Assembly: GCA_002751075.1 (NCBI GenBank)
Contig: NAOQ01000007.1
Coordinates: 56,216-95,043 of the forward strand
Length of the DNA: 38,828 nucleotides
Reading direction: 5' to 3'
Source of the DNA: Ichthyophonus hoferi
Lineage: Eukaryota > Opisthokonta > Ichthyosporea > Ichthyophonida > Ichthyophonidae
This document shows, piece after piece, positions 12,901 to 23,296 of the stretch. The notes under the pieces were generated by a model that was not told the origin of the DNA, did no database searches, and was given only the letters and a program-made list of their open reading frames with translations. The translations under genes and the position numbers were made by a program. The number at the start of each line of letters is the position of its first letter. The stretch's first letter is position 1.

Positions 12901-14655
12901 GAAGGATGGCGGGTTTGTTAAGGAGCAATACTTCAAGTTCCACGCCAAGTGCCTTAAAGGTATAATCCCTTCCCAGTAACCAGAGCCACATCCTTGGTCT
13001 GTAAGCTGAACACGTTGCACGTTACCCTCCTTGTATGCCCCACAATCCGCTGCCTGCCTATCTCTTAACTTAATCCGACTTGCCGTCAATTACCATTACA
13101 TTTCATCCGTGTTTATAAAGTTATATCTTGTTTATTGCTCTTGTTTGTAGTTGCAAAGACTCTCCCATCTCTTTCTGTTTCTGTCTTGGCCTGTCCCTGC
13201 CATATATATCTAGACAGCTTACAACAATTTGGAATATTCCTGCATAGGCTTTGCCCATATATATTAGAACATATATGCCAGTGGTTGTTAGATGTAGAGA
13301 TACTGATTGTTGGGTATCCCTCAGAACGCAAGCGCCTTGGAGTCGGCCTTTCACAGGTTAGTTGTCCCTTTTAGCTTTAGCTTTATAGGATTTATGGCTT
13401 GCCAAGTGTCTACTGTAGATAGGGGTACATGTATTAGGTTAGGAGTACACAACATACACTTACAGCCTGGGGTGCAGGAAATGAACACGTTGTTTAGGTT
13501 CTGGTCTTTCTTCCTTCGCGATCAGTTCAATAAGAAGATGTATGCTGAGTTCCGCCAGCTAGCTCTGGAGGACTCTGTCCAGGGCTATCGGTAAGCCTGG
13601 CTCTCGCCTTTGTTTGCACTAATCCTGATCATTGTACTAGGGGCCTAGATGTCTAGCTGCTGTTTCTTTATCAAGGCCCACCCTTTCATCTCTATATAAT
13701 GTAGGGGCACATCACTGACATTCTCTGCCAACTCAGCTATGGACTAGAGTGTCTTTTCCGTTTCTATAGCTACGGCTTGGAGAAGAAGTTCCGTCCTGAA
13801 CTCTTTGTCGATTTCCAGGAGGAAACTTTGAAAGACTTTGCCACAAGTAGGCTTCCCTTGTACATATGCACATTACATTGTTCTTGTTTTCCATACCTTG
13901 TCTGTACACTGGTAAAACACTGTATATTTGGGATCCAACATATGTATAGATTGAAAAGAGCTAACTCTTGTGCTGGCCAATATATAACGGAGGCAACTTA
14001 AACAATTTCATGCACGTTGCACGTTCAGCTGTCCCACCGTTCTACCAAGACATGGAAGGGCTTTTAATTTAACCCCAGTCTTGGGCTCTACAGAACAGCT
14101 ATATGGACTGGAGAAGTTCTGGGCCTTCCTCAAATACAGGAGAGACTCTCGTCCTCTAGAGATTCAAGAGGAATTGAAGGTGGGTAATATCCTTCTTTAC
14201 ATAGGGGCTATGTTGTTGTGTACGATGGGGTAGAGAGAGAGTAGCACTAAACCGTGATGGATATTAAGGTGCTTAGATTAATCAAATTGTAGTGCATACT
14301 TAGGCCATGTGAAAGGCTTCACCCATCTTGGTATAACTAACATGTTCCCTATCAGGAAATTTTGACTCGATACACCGTTCTGGAGGACTTCCGTCCTAAG
14401 GGCGAGGTACGTTGCAATCTTTATTTTCCTGCTATTATCTCTATTGCTTTGTTATACTATAGATTGGTTATTGCGGCCAGGTATCAAGACTTACCTTTGG
14501 GGGTATGCCTGCAGAAACACCGAAACAACAACAGGACAGGTGGCCATCGTAAGGGTAATGACGTTCAGAAACGCAAGGAGGGCGCAGCAGAGAAGGAGAA
14601 GGAAGCGTCCAAGGACGTCGCACCGACCCCGGAGGAAAACACTAAGGCTGTCTAG
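6935..14655 (+). CDS. LARP1: La-related protein 1 (La motif plus DM15 region), 22 exons, 859 aa
   Basis: LARP1 binds the m7G cap and 5'-TOP mRNAs in the cytoplasm and controls their translation and stability downstream of TOR. Exons: 6935-7025, 7402-7451, 7641-7770, 7872-7920, 8552-8628, 9101-9251, 9333-9387, 9462-9551, 9920-10009, 10254-10553, 10827-10984, 11244-11415, 11656-11820, 12142-12249, 12384-12640, 12856-12959, 13325-13356, 13478-13590, 13737-13846, 14094-14179, 14356-14406, 14515-14655. They total 2580 nt with every phase consistent. The N-terminus has WPTL and KKWVPL motifs and a basic, Gly-rich patch (res. 107-140). La motif: about 174-260 ([34 protein letters not shown]). Low-complexity Ala/Lys and acidic linkers follow, then [10 protein letters not shown] and [10 protein letters not shown]. 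The DM15 region is about 653-813: QHPSHELL, the [34 protein letters not shown] and [12 protein letters not shown] repeats, and VLEDFR. The tail is Lys/Glu-rich. ATG 6935 is the first in frame. Confidence 0.97.
13325..13356 (+). other. 32-nt microexon of LARP1
   Basis: This exon carries only the completion of a Glu codon plus [10 protein letters not shown], the invariant link between the first DM15 helix pair and the RFWSFF helix. It starts after TCAG, ends before GTTAGT, and fits phase 1 in and phase 0 out. Skipping it would break the frame, so it must be constitutive for a working DM15. Confidence 0.9.
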
Positions 14656-15140
14656 ATTTTTGGGTTAGATTTGTAGTAATAGGATGTGTGCGCAACGGTT
14701 GATCTGTGATAAGTCAGCGTGTATACATGTTTGTAGTGGAGTGCAGATCTTTATATGCGAGTTATGTTTGTTTGCTAAATAGGTATTATCAGAGCAGTGC
14801 TAAGTAGGAAGGGACAGTATACACTATAATGAACTTAATATGACCTTAGATGCCCTCCAACAGATTGGGGAGTGTGTCTTTCTACATAGGGTATTGCTTA
14901 GCACTTTTTAACTGGGGGACTATCTTTAGCTTTAAGCTTTTACGTGGTTTTTATGTCCTTGGGCGAGATAATAACATGAGTTGAATGGGAACTTATACAT
15001 TACTGTGCCTGTGTCATTATTGACAATGAGACGGCACGTTTAGACATAAATATACATGGGGTGTGTTTCAACAGTCAGCTTATTCACAGGGCTGGCTCAT
15101 TAATTATTCATAGTGTTTTTCTACAATAATAAAGTGTGAT
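14656..15140 (+). terminator. LARP1 3' UTR with polyadenylation signal
   Basis: The nearest AATAAA is at 15128-15133, about 470 nt after the stop. It is followed within 30 nt by a GT-rich stretch and then a run of about 17 T (around 15152-15168), the usual order of hexamer and downstream element. The intervening sequence has no long open frame and is read as 3' UTR. Confidence 0.6.
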
Positions 15141-15650
15141 GATGTAGAGTCTGCTTTTTTTTTTTTTTTCTGTTTTCTTTCCGTTCGTAGATGGCATTGA
15201 TAATTTTTTTATTGAGTTCTGGCCAGCCTGCACATAGCCACATATTTTTATACTTTATCTACTGGAATTGCTCTTATAGTACAATCTTAGCAAACCTAGA
15301 CAAAGATACCATAGCGATCAAGAATTTAGTGGTATGTCGGGACATACATTACTGGCATGCTTAAGCTATTGTCTAAGCTTTTTCTATGTGAAGCAGTCTA
15401 CTGAAAAATTCTTGACATTTCTGGACCTATTATTTATAATCCGAAATGGAAAGCTAGTTGATCATTTATGCGAACTAAGCTCTGATACATCAATTCCACC
15501 CAATATCTTGCTGGGGGTCAGATGCGATAATGCACGTTATCCACTGGGAGAAAACCTGCATAGTATAGGCCTGGTACAAGGTTTGCTCTGGATAGTGAAG
15601 TGAGGCTGGGGGAATGCAGGGAATGATAAAGCTTGTGCCGAGCTGCCTGT

Positions 15651-15671
15651 TAAAGTAGACAGTCTACTTTA
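15651..15671. repeat. 21-bp palindrome
   Basis: TAAAGTAGAC, a single central A, then GTCTACTTTA: two perfect 10-bp arms. It could extrude as a cruciform or bind a dimeric protein. No terminal repeats or element body of a MITE are visible around it. Confidence 0.7.
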
Positions 15672-15937
15672 GCCTGTAAGAGTGGATAAGAGAATATTTA
15701 AAATAGCTTTATTCCAGTGATAACGACTACCAAAATGGTGCATAAATGCATCATGACATTTTATAAAGTTTATTACATTTTAAAGTCGTTGGTACTAGTT
15801 CATGTGACTGTCTATTTGTTTCCTACCTCTAAGCAACTCATTGGCCAAATTTACTTTATGATCCGAGTTAAATCAAAATTAAGTGACTTGGTTCTCTTCT
15901 CCAATAAAACCTACACTTTATAAATCATCTCAATGCA

Positions 15938-15959
15938 TGTATATATATATATATATATT
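15938..15959. repeat. (TA)n microsatellite
   Basis: About ten uninterrupted TA dinucleotides in spacer. Confidence 0.8.
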
Positions 15960-17995
15960 GGCCATTAGAGAAAAGCCTAGCTATAGTTAAGGCCGGGCAT
16001 AAAAAGTTAAGATAAACTTATAAGATTACAAATGTTATTATATAGAGCATCTTGAAATGGTGATTGAAGCATTGTAAGTACTTGCGACTAAGCTGCTTTG
16101 TGTGAGGGATTTGCGTCTTCAAATCTACTGAAGCCATAGGCACTATAATACAGGGAATATAACTTGCAAACTTTATCCAATTGTGTCAGCTCGACCAGTT
16201 TGTTAGAGTATCAAGCAAAAACTTTCTATAAAATACATCCTGGGAAACACATACTCAGCAATACTTGTTGAATGCACATGTCTTATACCACATTTGTTAG
16301 GCGTTAGTCTAAAGCTAAACCACAGATGATAACCTGTATAAAAACATAAATTATTGGTCAGAGCAGGAATTATAGCAACCCAAGCCACAATATTACGGGA
16401 AATGTATGTCATTAGTATTGACTTGATAGACCAATGCAAAAACATTATAACTCATCTCACTTGAATGAAAGACAGCCTTAAAATCTCTGATGTCTATTCT
16501 AATATTGAACAGGATTGCTGTTGATTAAGTAAATTTCTCTGTTCTCAAAGAATGATGTATACCTAGAATAACTCTCATCGCAACTGGAAGTCTTAAAAGG
16601 AGTCAATAAACCATTGCATAGTTGACATGATTAAAGGAAAGAATGATGGCAAGTATGAGCTGAGCATATAGGTTTACTAAACGACCAGGTAGGTATCCTC
16701 CCATAGAGAAATTATTTGGATTTTCATATTATCAAAGACTGATACTAATATATCAACTTTAATATACAGTCTCATTATTGTTATTCAGTAATAACATGAA
16801 AATCTAGTTAACCCAAGACTCTGGTATATTTTCATTCTTGGCTTATTATATATGACAAGAGGGTCCTGTAGGGAAGGTCACGCAAGTTTCAGATTAATTA
16901 ATAAAACAGTTGTAATTAATAAGCTTTCATGTAAATACTTGTAGGTCTTTCTTGACCCATTAGTTAAACATTAGTAAGCAATCACTTTAATCATTTCCAG
17001 AATTTACCCAAGACAGTCTTAAGTAAAACATATTGCAGGTGAACCTCAGCTGCTACATGGTAGTGCCAGCTCCTTGATTAAAATATATAAACCGACTCAG
17101 AAACTTAGAAACAATGGCATTATATAACTATAGACTGTGATTAGAGTAGCATATCTCTTTTGTTAAAAAGGCTAACATTCTTGGCCCTCCTTATTTATTG
17201 ACAGTAAGCCAATATGTTTACAAATATATTGCTAGTTTCTCTAGATACAGTTATAAAGCCCACTACTTTTCAATAACAAAAAGTAAACGCCAGTTTAAAA
17301 TTATCCACTATTAACATTAGTGTACTAGTTTTATAGAGTAAATGTATTAAAGATAACAAATTACTGTGTGATAAAAGGAGGAAGATTTCTCTTGAACATA
17401 GGTACATAACAGTTGTGGTTCACGAACCCTAGATCAAGGGAATACAACAATATGAGGAAACAGGAATGTACGGACTAATAAATAAACACTCCAACATATT
17501 ATATATTAGCTTATTATGAGCTTCCAACTCAAAATCTATCATTTCTTTATTTTTACTGGTTTCCAAAGTACTGACAAAGATTTGCACTATAATATCAATA
17601 TCAATACCAATGTGCCATACTTGGTTGGACTCAAACATCTTTTCGATTTATTTGCTTAAGTGCATCCTTTATAGTTTGTGTAATGATACTTTCGATAAAT
17701 CGATATTTTTCTTCGGAACTAATTCTGAATGAAATCTAACCTGAAAAGAGATAACAGACAGATCTTTTGGTTTAAGTAGTATTGAGTTGTATTCATAGGG
17801 GAAAGCAGTCACTCACCCAGGTTATTGTGTAAACAAAGAATAGCGGAATAGCTTATTTTAAATTATTATAGCATCATTTCCAATTTAAAATTAACATTAC
17901 AAATTATTTGACTATCTATTCATTTGGATACTGATACCATATCAACAGACTTATCTATTCTTACTAGCAGCAAACAGGTGTATATATAATTGGAG

Positions 17996-18154
17996 ATGGA
18001 TCATTCAAGCCAGGTCTTGGAACCCTCTGATCCCAATCATTGGCTGAGAGCCTATTATTGCAGTCTATGCATCAATCATCTCGCCCTACCTCCCTCTCTC
18101 ACCCTTATACTTATTTACTATCTCTCACTATGGACTGTAGTTAAGGTCTTCAAG
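17996..18154 (+). other. Exon-like open frame with one predicted membrane segment (uncertain)
   Basis: From ATG 17996 this reads 53 codons and ends exactly at a consensus donor (CAAG then GTGTGT). The product has a polar start (MDHSSQVLEPSDPNHW) and a hydrophobic segment (LTLILIYYLSLWTVV). It looks like a first exon of a small membrane protein. No phase-0 continuation could be found before the next gene. It cannot join the 18911 exon in frame. It may be a gene relic, the start of a gene with a distant exon, or chance. Confidence 0.25.
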
Positions 18155-18910
18155 GTGTGTATTGCGTTTAATGCAAACTAAAGCTGCCTTTGCTGGCGTT
18201 AGGATAGGATTATTATGCTTGTGTAAATATTAACCTTAAGAGACCCTTAGTGGAAGGAGGGTAAGACCCTTGTAGGCTGGATTTGGGCGAAACATGCATG
18301 CAGATAAAGCAACCTAGCATTCTCACAGAAAATTTTATATATTAAAAGCCGAGAAAAGGCAAATATATAGTTCAAAAGTAACATGGTCTTAAAGGGAATA
18401 ATAATGTTAGAGGCAAAAAGATTTGATAATTGGACAAGATGATGTTGGATTGAAGATGGAAGGACATGTGTGAATAGAAGGAGTTGTGCCTAAGATGAAA
18501 GATGTATATATTATATTCCTATTGTTATATGCCGGTTATATTAGTAGGCATATTGGTTGAAATGAAGAGAAAAACTGTTGTATAGCGAAGGCGGGATAAA
18601 TCTGACTGTTGAGATTTGGAATTCTTACTTTGATATTGGGCAATGAACTCATGGCCTGTTAAGCAAATAACATAGATTTCTCCCTTAACTTTTATCGACA
18701 TCTTTCTCTTTGAGAAGTTAAAAGTTATTATTTTTAAACAACTACCAGATTACTTCTCGAGACCTTGTAGTGTGTGTATATGCCCCAGCTTAACTCAATA
18801 AGGACACCCTGACCATAGGATAACCCAAGTATACTCCCACCTTCACTCTTCTATTTCCCATTGCTACTCCAATTCATATAGAGATATATAGATACGCAGG
18901 CTATCGCACC

Positions 18911-19610
18911 ATGGCAGTTGTTTTAGATGTACAGGTGGAGTCCAATGACTGTCCATTGACAGCTGCCTTATCCGTGAAGTTAGTCTACCGCTTGGACCAG
19001 GCCTTGTCTCAGGGGAAGTGGGTGTTCGAATTTGTGGCGGATGCTACATATAGAAAGCAAATTGTTCCACTGAGTGCAATCGAACGAAAGGACTTACTAC
19101 CAGGTATATATCTGTCTGTTTGGCTTTACTTCTCTCGGAGGAATACCTGTATGACCTCCTGTTTAATCCTATACCTGCACGTACAAGCACACCTTTTCCA
19201 TCTCAATTCTCTCTATCTGTCTATGTATATCCCTCTTTTTCTCCAAATTCTACTTTAATTCCAACATCAACATACCCTCACCCTCCAGGAACATTCATTT
19301 TCTTGCTGTGTTATTCGCCTGTTATCACATGTTTAACATCATGACCTCATACCTTCCTCTATAGACCCTCACCCTTGGCTATCCTTACACAGGAGACCAT
19401 ACTGTCCAGTTGGACCTTCCATCCCTTCCCTTAGACCACCTACCTGCAAGTGCTCTACATAACGTGGCTATTATTCGCTGCCAGCTACAGGATGTGGCTA
19501 CCAATACTATCCTATTGGAGGTGCCCTTGGTTACCCATGTGAATGTGGATGAGGACGCCCTGACAACCGCTCACACGCGAAGGATCTTTTGGCATCCCCA
19601 GTCAATGTAA
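18911..19610 (+). CDS. Unidentified 136-aa protein, possibly ASF1-like beta-sandwich (2 exons)
   Basis: Exons 18911-19103 and 19393-19610 (TAA) join in phase 1 to give 136 residues. ATG 18911 sits in a good initiation context (GCACCATGG). No signal peptide or membrane segment is seen. The sequence alternates hydrophobic strands. The pattern is W..EFV..A, a Leu-rich turn, LLPGDH.VQLDLP, VAIIRCQLQD and PLVTHVNVDE, ending near FWHP. It can be laid over the histone chaperone ASF1: W-x-I-x-YVG-x-A, G-x-H-x-F, V-x-L-I-T-C-x-Y, YYVNNEY, and a terminal H-x-NW. Identity is low and the key ASF1 histone-contact residues are not evident, so this would be a fold-level relative at best. It could be another immunoglobulin-like family. 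The gene is isolated in spacer. Possible ATTAAA signals lie at 19782-19787 and 19965-19970. Confidence 0.72.
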
Positions 19611-20052
19611 TATTCGATAGATGTTCTTCTTCATGGTGACTTGTCCCTCATTCCTTTCCTCCATATATATTTACAATCATAATTGTTGTCGTTGGCGTTA
19701 TGGTTGTTTATTTACTCGCTCCTTGCTAATTGGACTAAGGTTGCTCCCACTTATGAAACTGTAGTAATATTAGTAATTTACATTAAACCCATAACCATGA
19801 AGGTGTGCATTGGCATTATCTGTGGGAGAGTGAGGTCTCTGAAAAGGACTATGCTATGTAGCTTTCACTCATTGGGTGAAATGTAATCCAGTGACACACA
19901 ATTGGTTAATTTATGTCTCTTCTCCAAGGCTTATTTGGCTAATATCAATACACATTTTATGATAATTAAAATATAGTATCTTGCTAGAGTACAAATATAG
20001 AACTTATATTCAACTCTATCCAATTCTTTCCCATTCGAATCAGAAGTACCCT

Positions 20053-20085
20053 ATAGCCAGTCTAGTCTTGGATCAGACTGGCTAT
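20053..20085. repeat. Hairpin with perfect 11-bp stem
   Basis: ATAGCCAGTCT and its exact inverse AGACTGGCTAT flank an 11-nt loop. There is no T-run typical of a pol III terminator right after it, and no flanking target-site duplication is obvious. Function unknown. Confidence 0.7.
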
Positions 20086-21339
20086 GTGTTAGATAAACGC
20101 TACTAATGACCAAAGTTATAAATCTTTTGATGCCATGCTTTCAAACCCCACAAATGTCCTTTATGAGCTTGAGAAAATCTATCTCCATCAAATTTTGTAA
20201 TGTACAATAGCATTTTTTAAGTCTATTAAGGATCAATTTTTAAAGATTGGGCTATAAAAAGCCACCAATAAGGCTTTAGGTTCACTAGTGTTTGAATACA
20301 CCATATACTAAGTGTCAAAGGAATATTAGACTGGGAGGGAAGGGGGGAGCATAGTAACGGTTGAATACTACCGAAGATCATGCCTAAGACTACACATACG
20401 TAATTAGTGATTTATGGTAATGTATTTATCACAATTGCTATTCAGTACTTACTGATTGTCACAACTAATAATTATTAGTTTGTTTTCAAGTTCCAGCTAG
20501 ACCATACTTATATATTTAGGCATTATCATATGGGCTGCTTATGCACTAATCCCTCTTTGAAAGTAATGCATTGAGCTCATGTACTCAGGTGTCGTGTAAA
20601 TTGAATCGTTGCCGAATACAGATGTAAATATTATTTTAGGTTTACTCGCTAGTTTGAGCACCACCAGTAAGACGTAGTAAGTCCACTCTGTCATATAAAT
20701 TGCTTGCAGACACGCTTTCATATGCATACAACTACGTCTGTAAATGTATAGGGATAATGGCTTAGTTCTGTCACAAAGTTAACTACCAAGTGGATTTTAT
20801 AGGATTGTATAAGGACCAGGTTTGACGATGATATATAGCTTATTAAGAGTAACGTGTTAATTAGTTAAAAAGATCTTGATATAGGATACCGCTAGTCGCT
20901 TTCATATTATGTGATGGTAGGGTTTTACTTGTGATCATTAATTATATCAAAGGGGTCCTAGGCTTTGCAGATGGCCAGTAGTATATTGTTAATTATCCTA
21001 TAAATATTATATAGTGACTCCAGTTCTGATCCACGTGAATTCTTTACCTCTTAATAAATCAATTGTATGAATTTTAAAGTATCCAGGTAAAGCTAGCTAC
21101 CTAAATATCTGTACAATTATATAGCCCATTTTACTTAAGATCCAATTTTGTTGGATAAATTACCCAAACGATATGTGGGACTAAATATTGTAGAAAGTTA
21201 ACCCTAGGTACTTTGGGGAGCACCCCTATATTTTTAAAAACCTGGACTATATAGCCAGGATCTTTAGACTGAGAACTGGTTACAATATGTCAGTAAGTAA
21301 TAGTTGTTTTAGAATACTCCAAAAGAGATCTGTACTATT

Positions 21340-21534
21340 ATGAGTAAGACTGTTAGTGCCAAGTCTAAGTTAAGTATTAATCACTCTAAGAAGAAAAGAA
21401 CTTCCAATCTTATCCAGTCTTCGTTGATCAAGCTTTTCTTAGAAGAGGAGGTTGGTCAATCACTCATTATTGAGTTGAAAGGAAGACTCGTGGTTATCCT
21501 GTCTGGGCCTACACGAACGAAACTGTTGCTTTAA
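21340..21534 (+). CDS. Possible small basic protein, 64 aa (uncertain)
   Basis: A single-exon frame from ATG 21340 to TAA. The first third is rich in Lys and Ser (MSKTVSAKSK, KKKRTS). The rest reads IQSSLIKLFLEEEVGQSLII then ELKGRLVVILSG, vaguely like the start of an Sm/LSM fold (VELKG..V..G), but the second Sm motif is missing. A perfect 8-bp hairpin begins 11 nt after the stop. It sits alone in a spacer otherwise full of stops. It could be a real short gene, the first part of a spliced gene, or chance. Confidence 0.3.
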   Translation: MSKTVSAKSKLSINHSKKKRTSNLIQSSLIKLFLEEEVGQSLIIELKGRLVVILSGPTRTKLLL

Positions 21535-21544
21535 AAACCATGCT

Positions 21545-21564
21545 TCTGATACTTCAGTATCAGA
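21545..21564. repeat. 8-bp stem, 4-nt loop hairpin after the 21340 frame
   Basis: TCTGATAC, loop TTCA, then GTATCAGA. The geometry resembles a histone mRNA 3' stem-loop, but the bases do not fit that consensus (GGYYCTTYTNARRGCC). Its position 11 nt past a stop may be coincidence. Confidence 0.5.
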
Positions 21565-22446
21565 TTCGCAAAAAAGTATATTTTAAAAATACTTAAATAA
21601 GATTTAACCTATAAATAGGTGGTGCACAAGCACTCTATATTAATGCAGTACATGATGCCTAGTTCTTGATAAAAAAATTGCAGTGGGAACAGACACATTG
21701 GTAGCTGCAAAAGCAAATAAGTTCTTTTGTTAAAACTACCCAGTAGTCTTCCTCATATCTCTATATACAGCCAATCCAGAGGGTATGTACAAATGTAGAA
21801 TTTATGTTTGGTTGCAATTTGTATAAGTTTGTTTGGGAGCATATACCATTGGGTTGGTACGGTGAGGCATGTATGTGTATATTTGTATATATGTATGTAC
21901 TTAGAAATAAGAAAAAATCTTTCAAGAATTAAAACGCATGATTGTCTCAATGTGCCATACGAAACCAAACATAATGGACACAATGAAATAAAGAAAGATA
22001 AACTGAACACTTATGAGCATTGAATCAACCCAAATTGATGGATTAGTGTTCCCGTCAAGGGGAAAACAGTAGTGAAGCACTCATTGCCATAAAGGAACCA
22101 GCTGGCCTAGAGAGAAAACTAGTGAAACCTACTACAAAAAACCGTTATCAAGTATAGTAATAGCTTTATATTTCAGCAATAACGTGGCTGTATAATAAAT
22201 GCATTATTATTTTCTCGCCTGTATATAATTACTATAGTTGTTATACTGCCAAATATACGATAGGTCTTAAGTGTTCTTAGGTGGCCTTGCGGTAGTGTCT
22301 ATTTATTAAAAACAATAAAAGAAAAAATAAATATCAACGAAGGAAATGAAAGTAATAGCTATTTAGATAAAATGCTATAATTAATACACTTCTGATGTAG
22401 TAATATGAATATTACAGAAAGTCTATGATATGTTGCTGCATTTTGT

Positions 22447-22925
22447 TCCCGTTTGTGACGCATTTCGCTAGATAGTTGTGATCACATTCCACTAGATAGT
22501 TGTGATCTTACTCCACTTGAGAGTTGTGATCACATTTTATTTAATAGCTGTAATCACATTCCATTAAATAGCTGTGATCACATTCCACCTAATAGTTGTG
22601 ATCTTATTCCACTTTGTGATCACATTCCATTAAATAGCTGTGATCACATTCCCCTTGATAGTTGTGATCTTATTTCACTTGATAGGTTTGATTACATTTC
22701 ACTAGATAGCTATGACCACGTTCTACTTGATAGTTATGATCATATTCCACTTGATAGCTGTGATCACATTCCACTTGATAGCCGTGATCACATTCCACTT
22801 GATAGATAGTGTGATCACATCTCCACTTGATAGATAGGAGTTATCACATTCCATTTGATAGCTGTGATAACATTCCACTTGATAGTTGTGATCATATTCT
22901 GCTCCATAATAGCGATTACAGCATA
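22447..22925. repeat. 24-bp minisatellite, about 19 units, GTGATCAC core
   Basis: Tandem units close to GATAGTTGTGATCACATTCC plus ACTT. Full 24-nt units run in register from 22471 to 22614. One shortened 18-nt unit is at 22615-22632, regular units follow to 22800, two 28-nt units (22801-22828, 22829-22856) carry an extra GATA-type insertion, and two more 24-nt units end at 22904. The edge units are degenerate. Most units keep the self-complementary core GTGATCAC or a one- or two-base variant, so every 24 bp there is a dyad. Sub-variants (ATCTTA, AATAGC) recur at intervals, suggesting duplications of two-unit blocks. Length variation between strains is likely. Confidence 0.9.
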
Positions 22926-23296
22926 AAGTTGAGTCACTACCTAATTATATTAATTATATAAATTATTATGACTGTCTGATTATACCTCTTAGGCTACACA
23001 TATCGCCTGACCCCTACCCTTCCCTGTCCTAAAACCCTAACTGTTAGGTAGTTGGAGTAGACTTTTACAGTGAATAGTGGGTGTATAATAAATATCGTAA
23101 ATTGTGATTGATGGGTTCGACATCATAGCCCCGCATACACGATTTTTTATCGTTGTGGCTGGTTTTAAAGACATAATCTTCCTTTTTTCTTTTTTTTTTT
23201 CCTGTGAGCACGGAGGAGGCGGGAATTGAGCTACCAAATCAGCACAAGCTACAGCACACAGTCCAAAAGGCGCAATTTTCATACAGGGAATAAAAC
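22926..23296. promoter_or_regulatory. Upstream region of the MFS transporter gene
   Basis: Non-coding stretch between the minisatellite and the first ATG of the transporter. It holds a T-rich run (23183-23200) and a GC-richer patch just before the ATG (23205-23275). It is presumed to contain promoter and 5' UTR by position only. No clear TATA box was identified. Confidence 0.3.

Larger units (their letters stand above)
15170..18910. other. AT-rich intergenic spacer
   Basis: Mostly AT-rich sequence with stops in all frames. It contains a (TA)n run at about 15938-15959, a 21-bp palindrome at 15651-15671, an 89-codon open frame at 15334-15603 with no recognisable motif, and an exon-like piece at 17996-18154. 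About 18340-18620 is purine-rich on this strand. I see no RNA gene or transposon ends. Confidence 0.6.
19620..22440. other. AT-rich intergenic spacer
   Basis: No gene could be recognised apart from the small open frame at 21340-21534. The stretch includes a strong hairpin (20053-20085) and a smaller one (21545-21564). All other open frames are short and motif-free. Confidence 0.6.

Noticed and set aside
22447-22925. CRISPR-like array
   Set aside because: The repeat is directly tandem with no unique spacers and the context is eukaryotic; it is a minisatellite.
23112-23122. GGTTCGAC, resembling a tRNA T-loop (B box)
   Set aside because: No A box, acceptor stem or anticodon arm can be folded around it.
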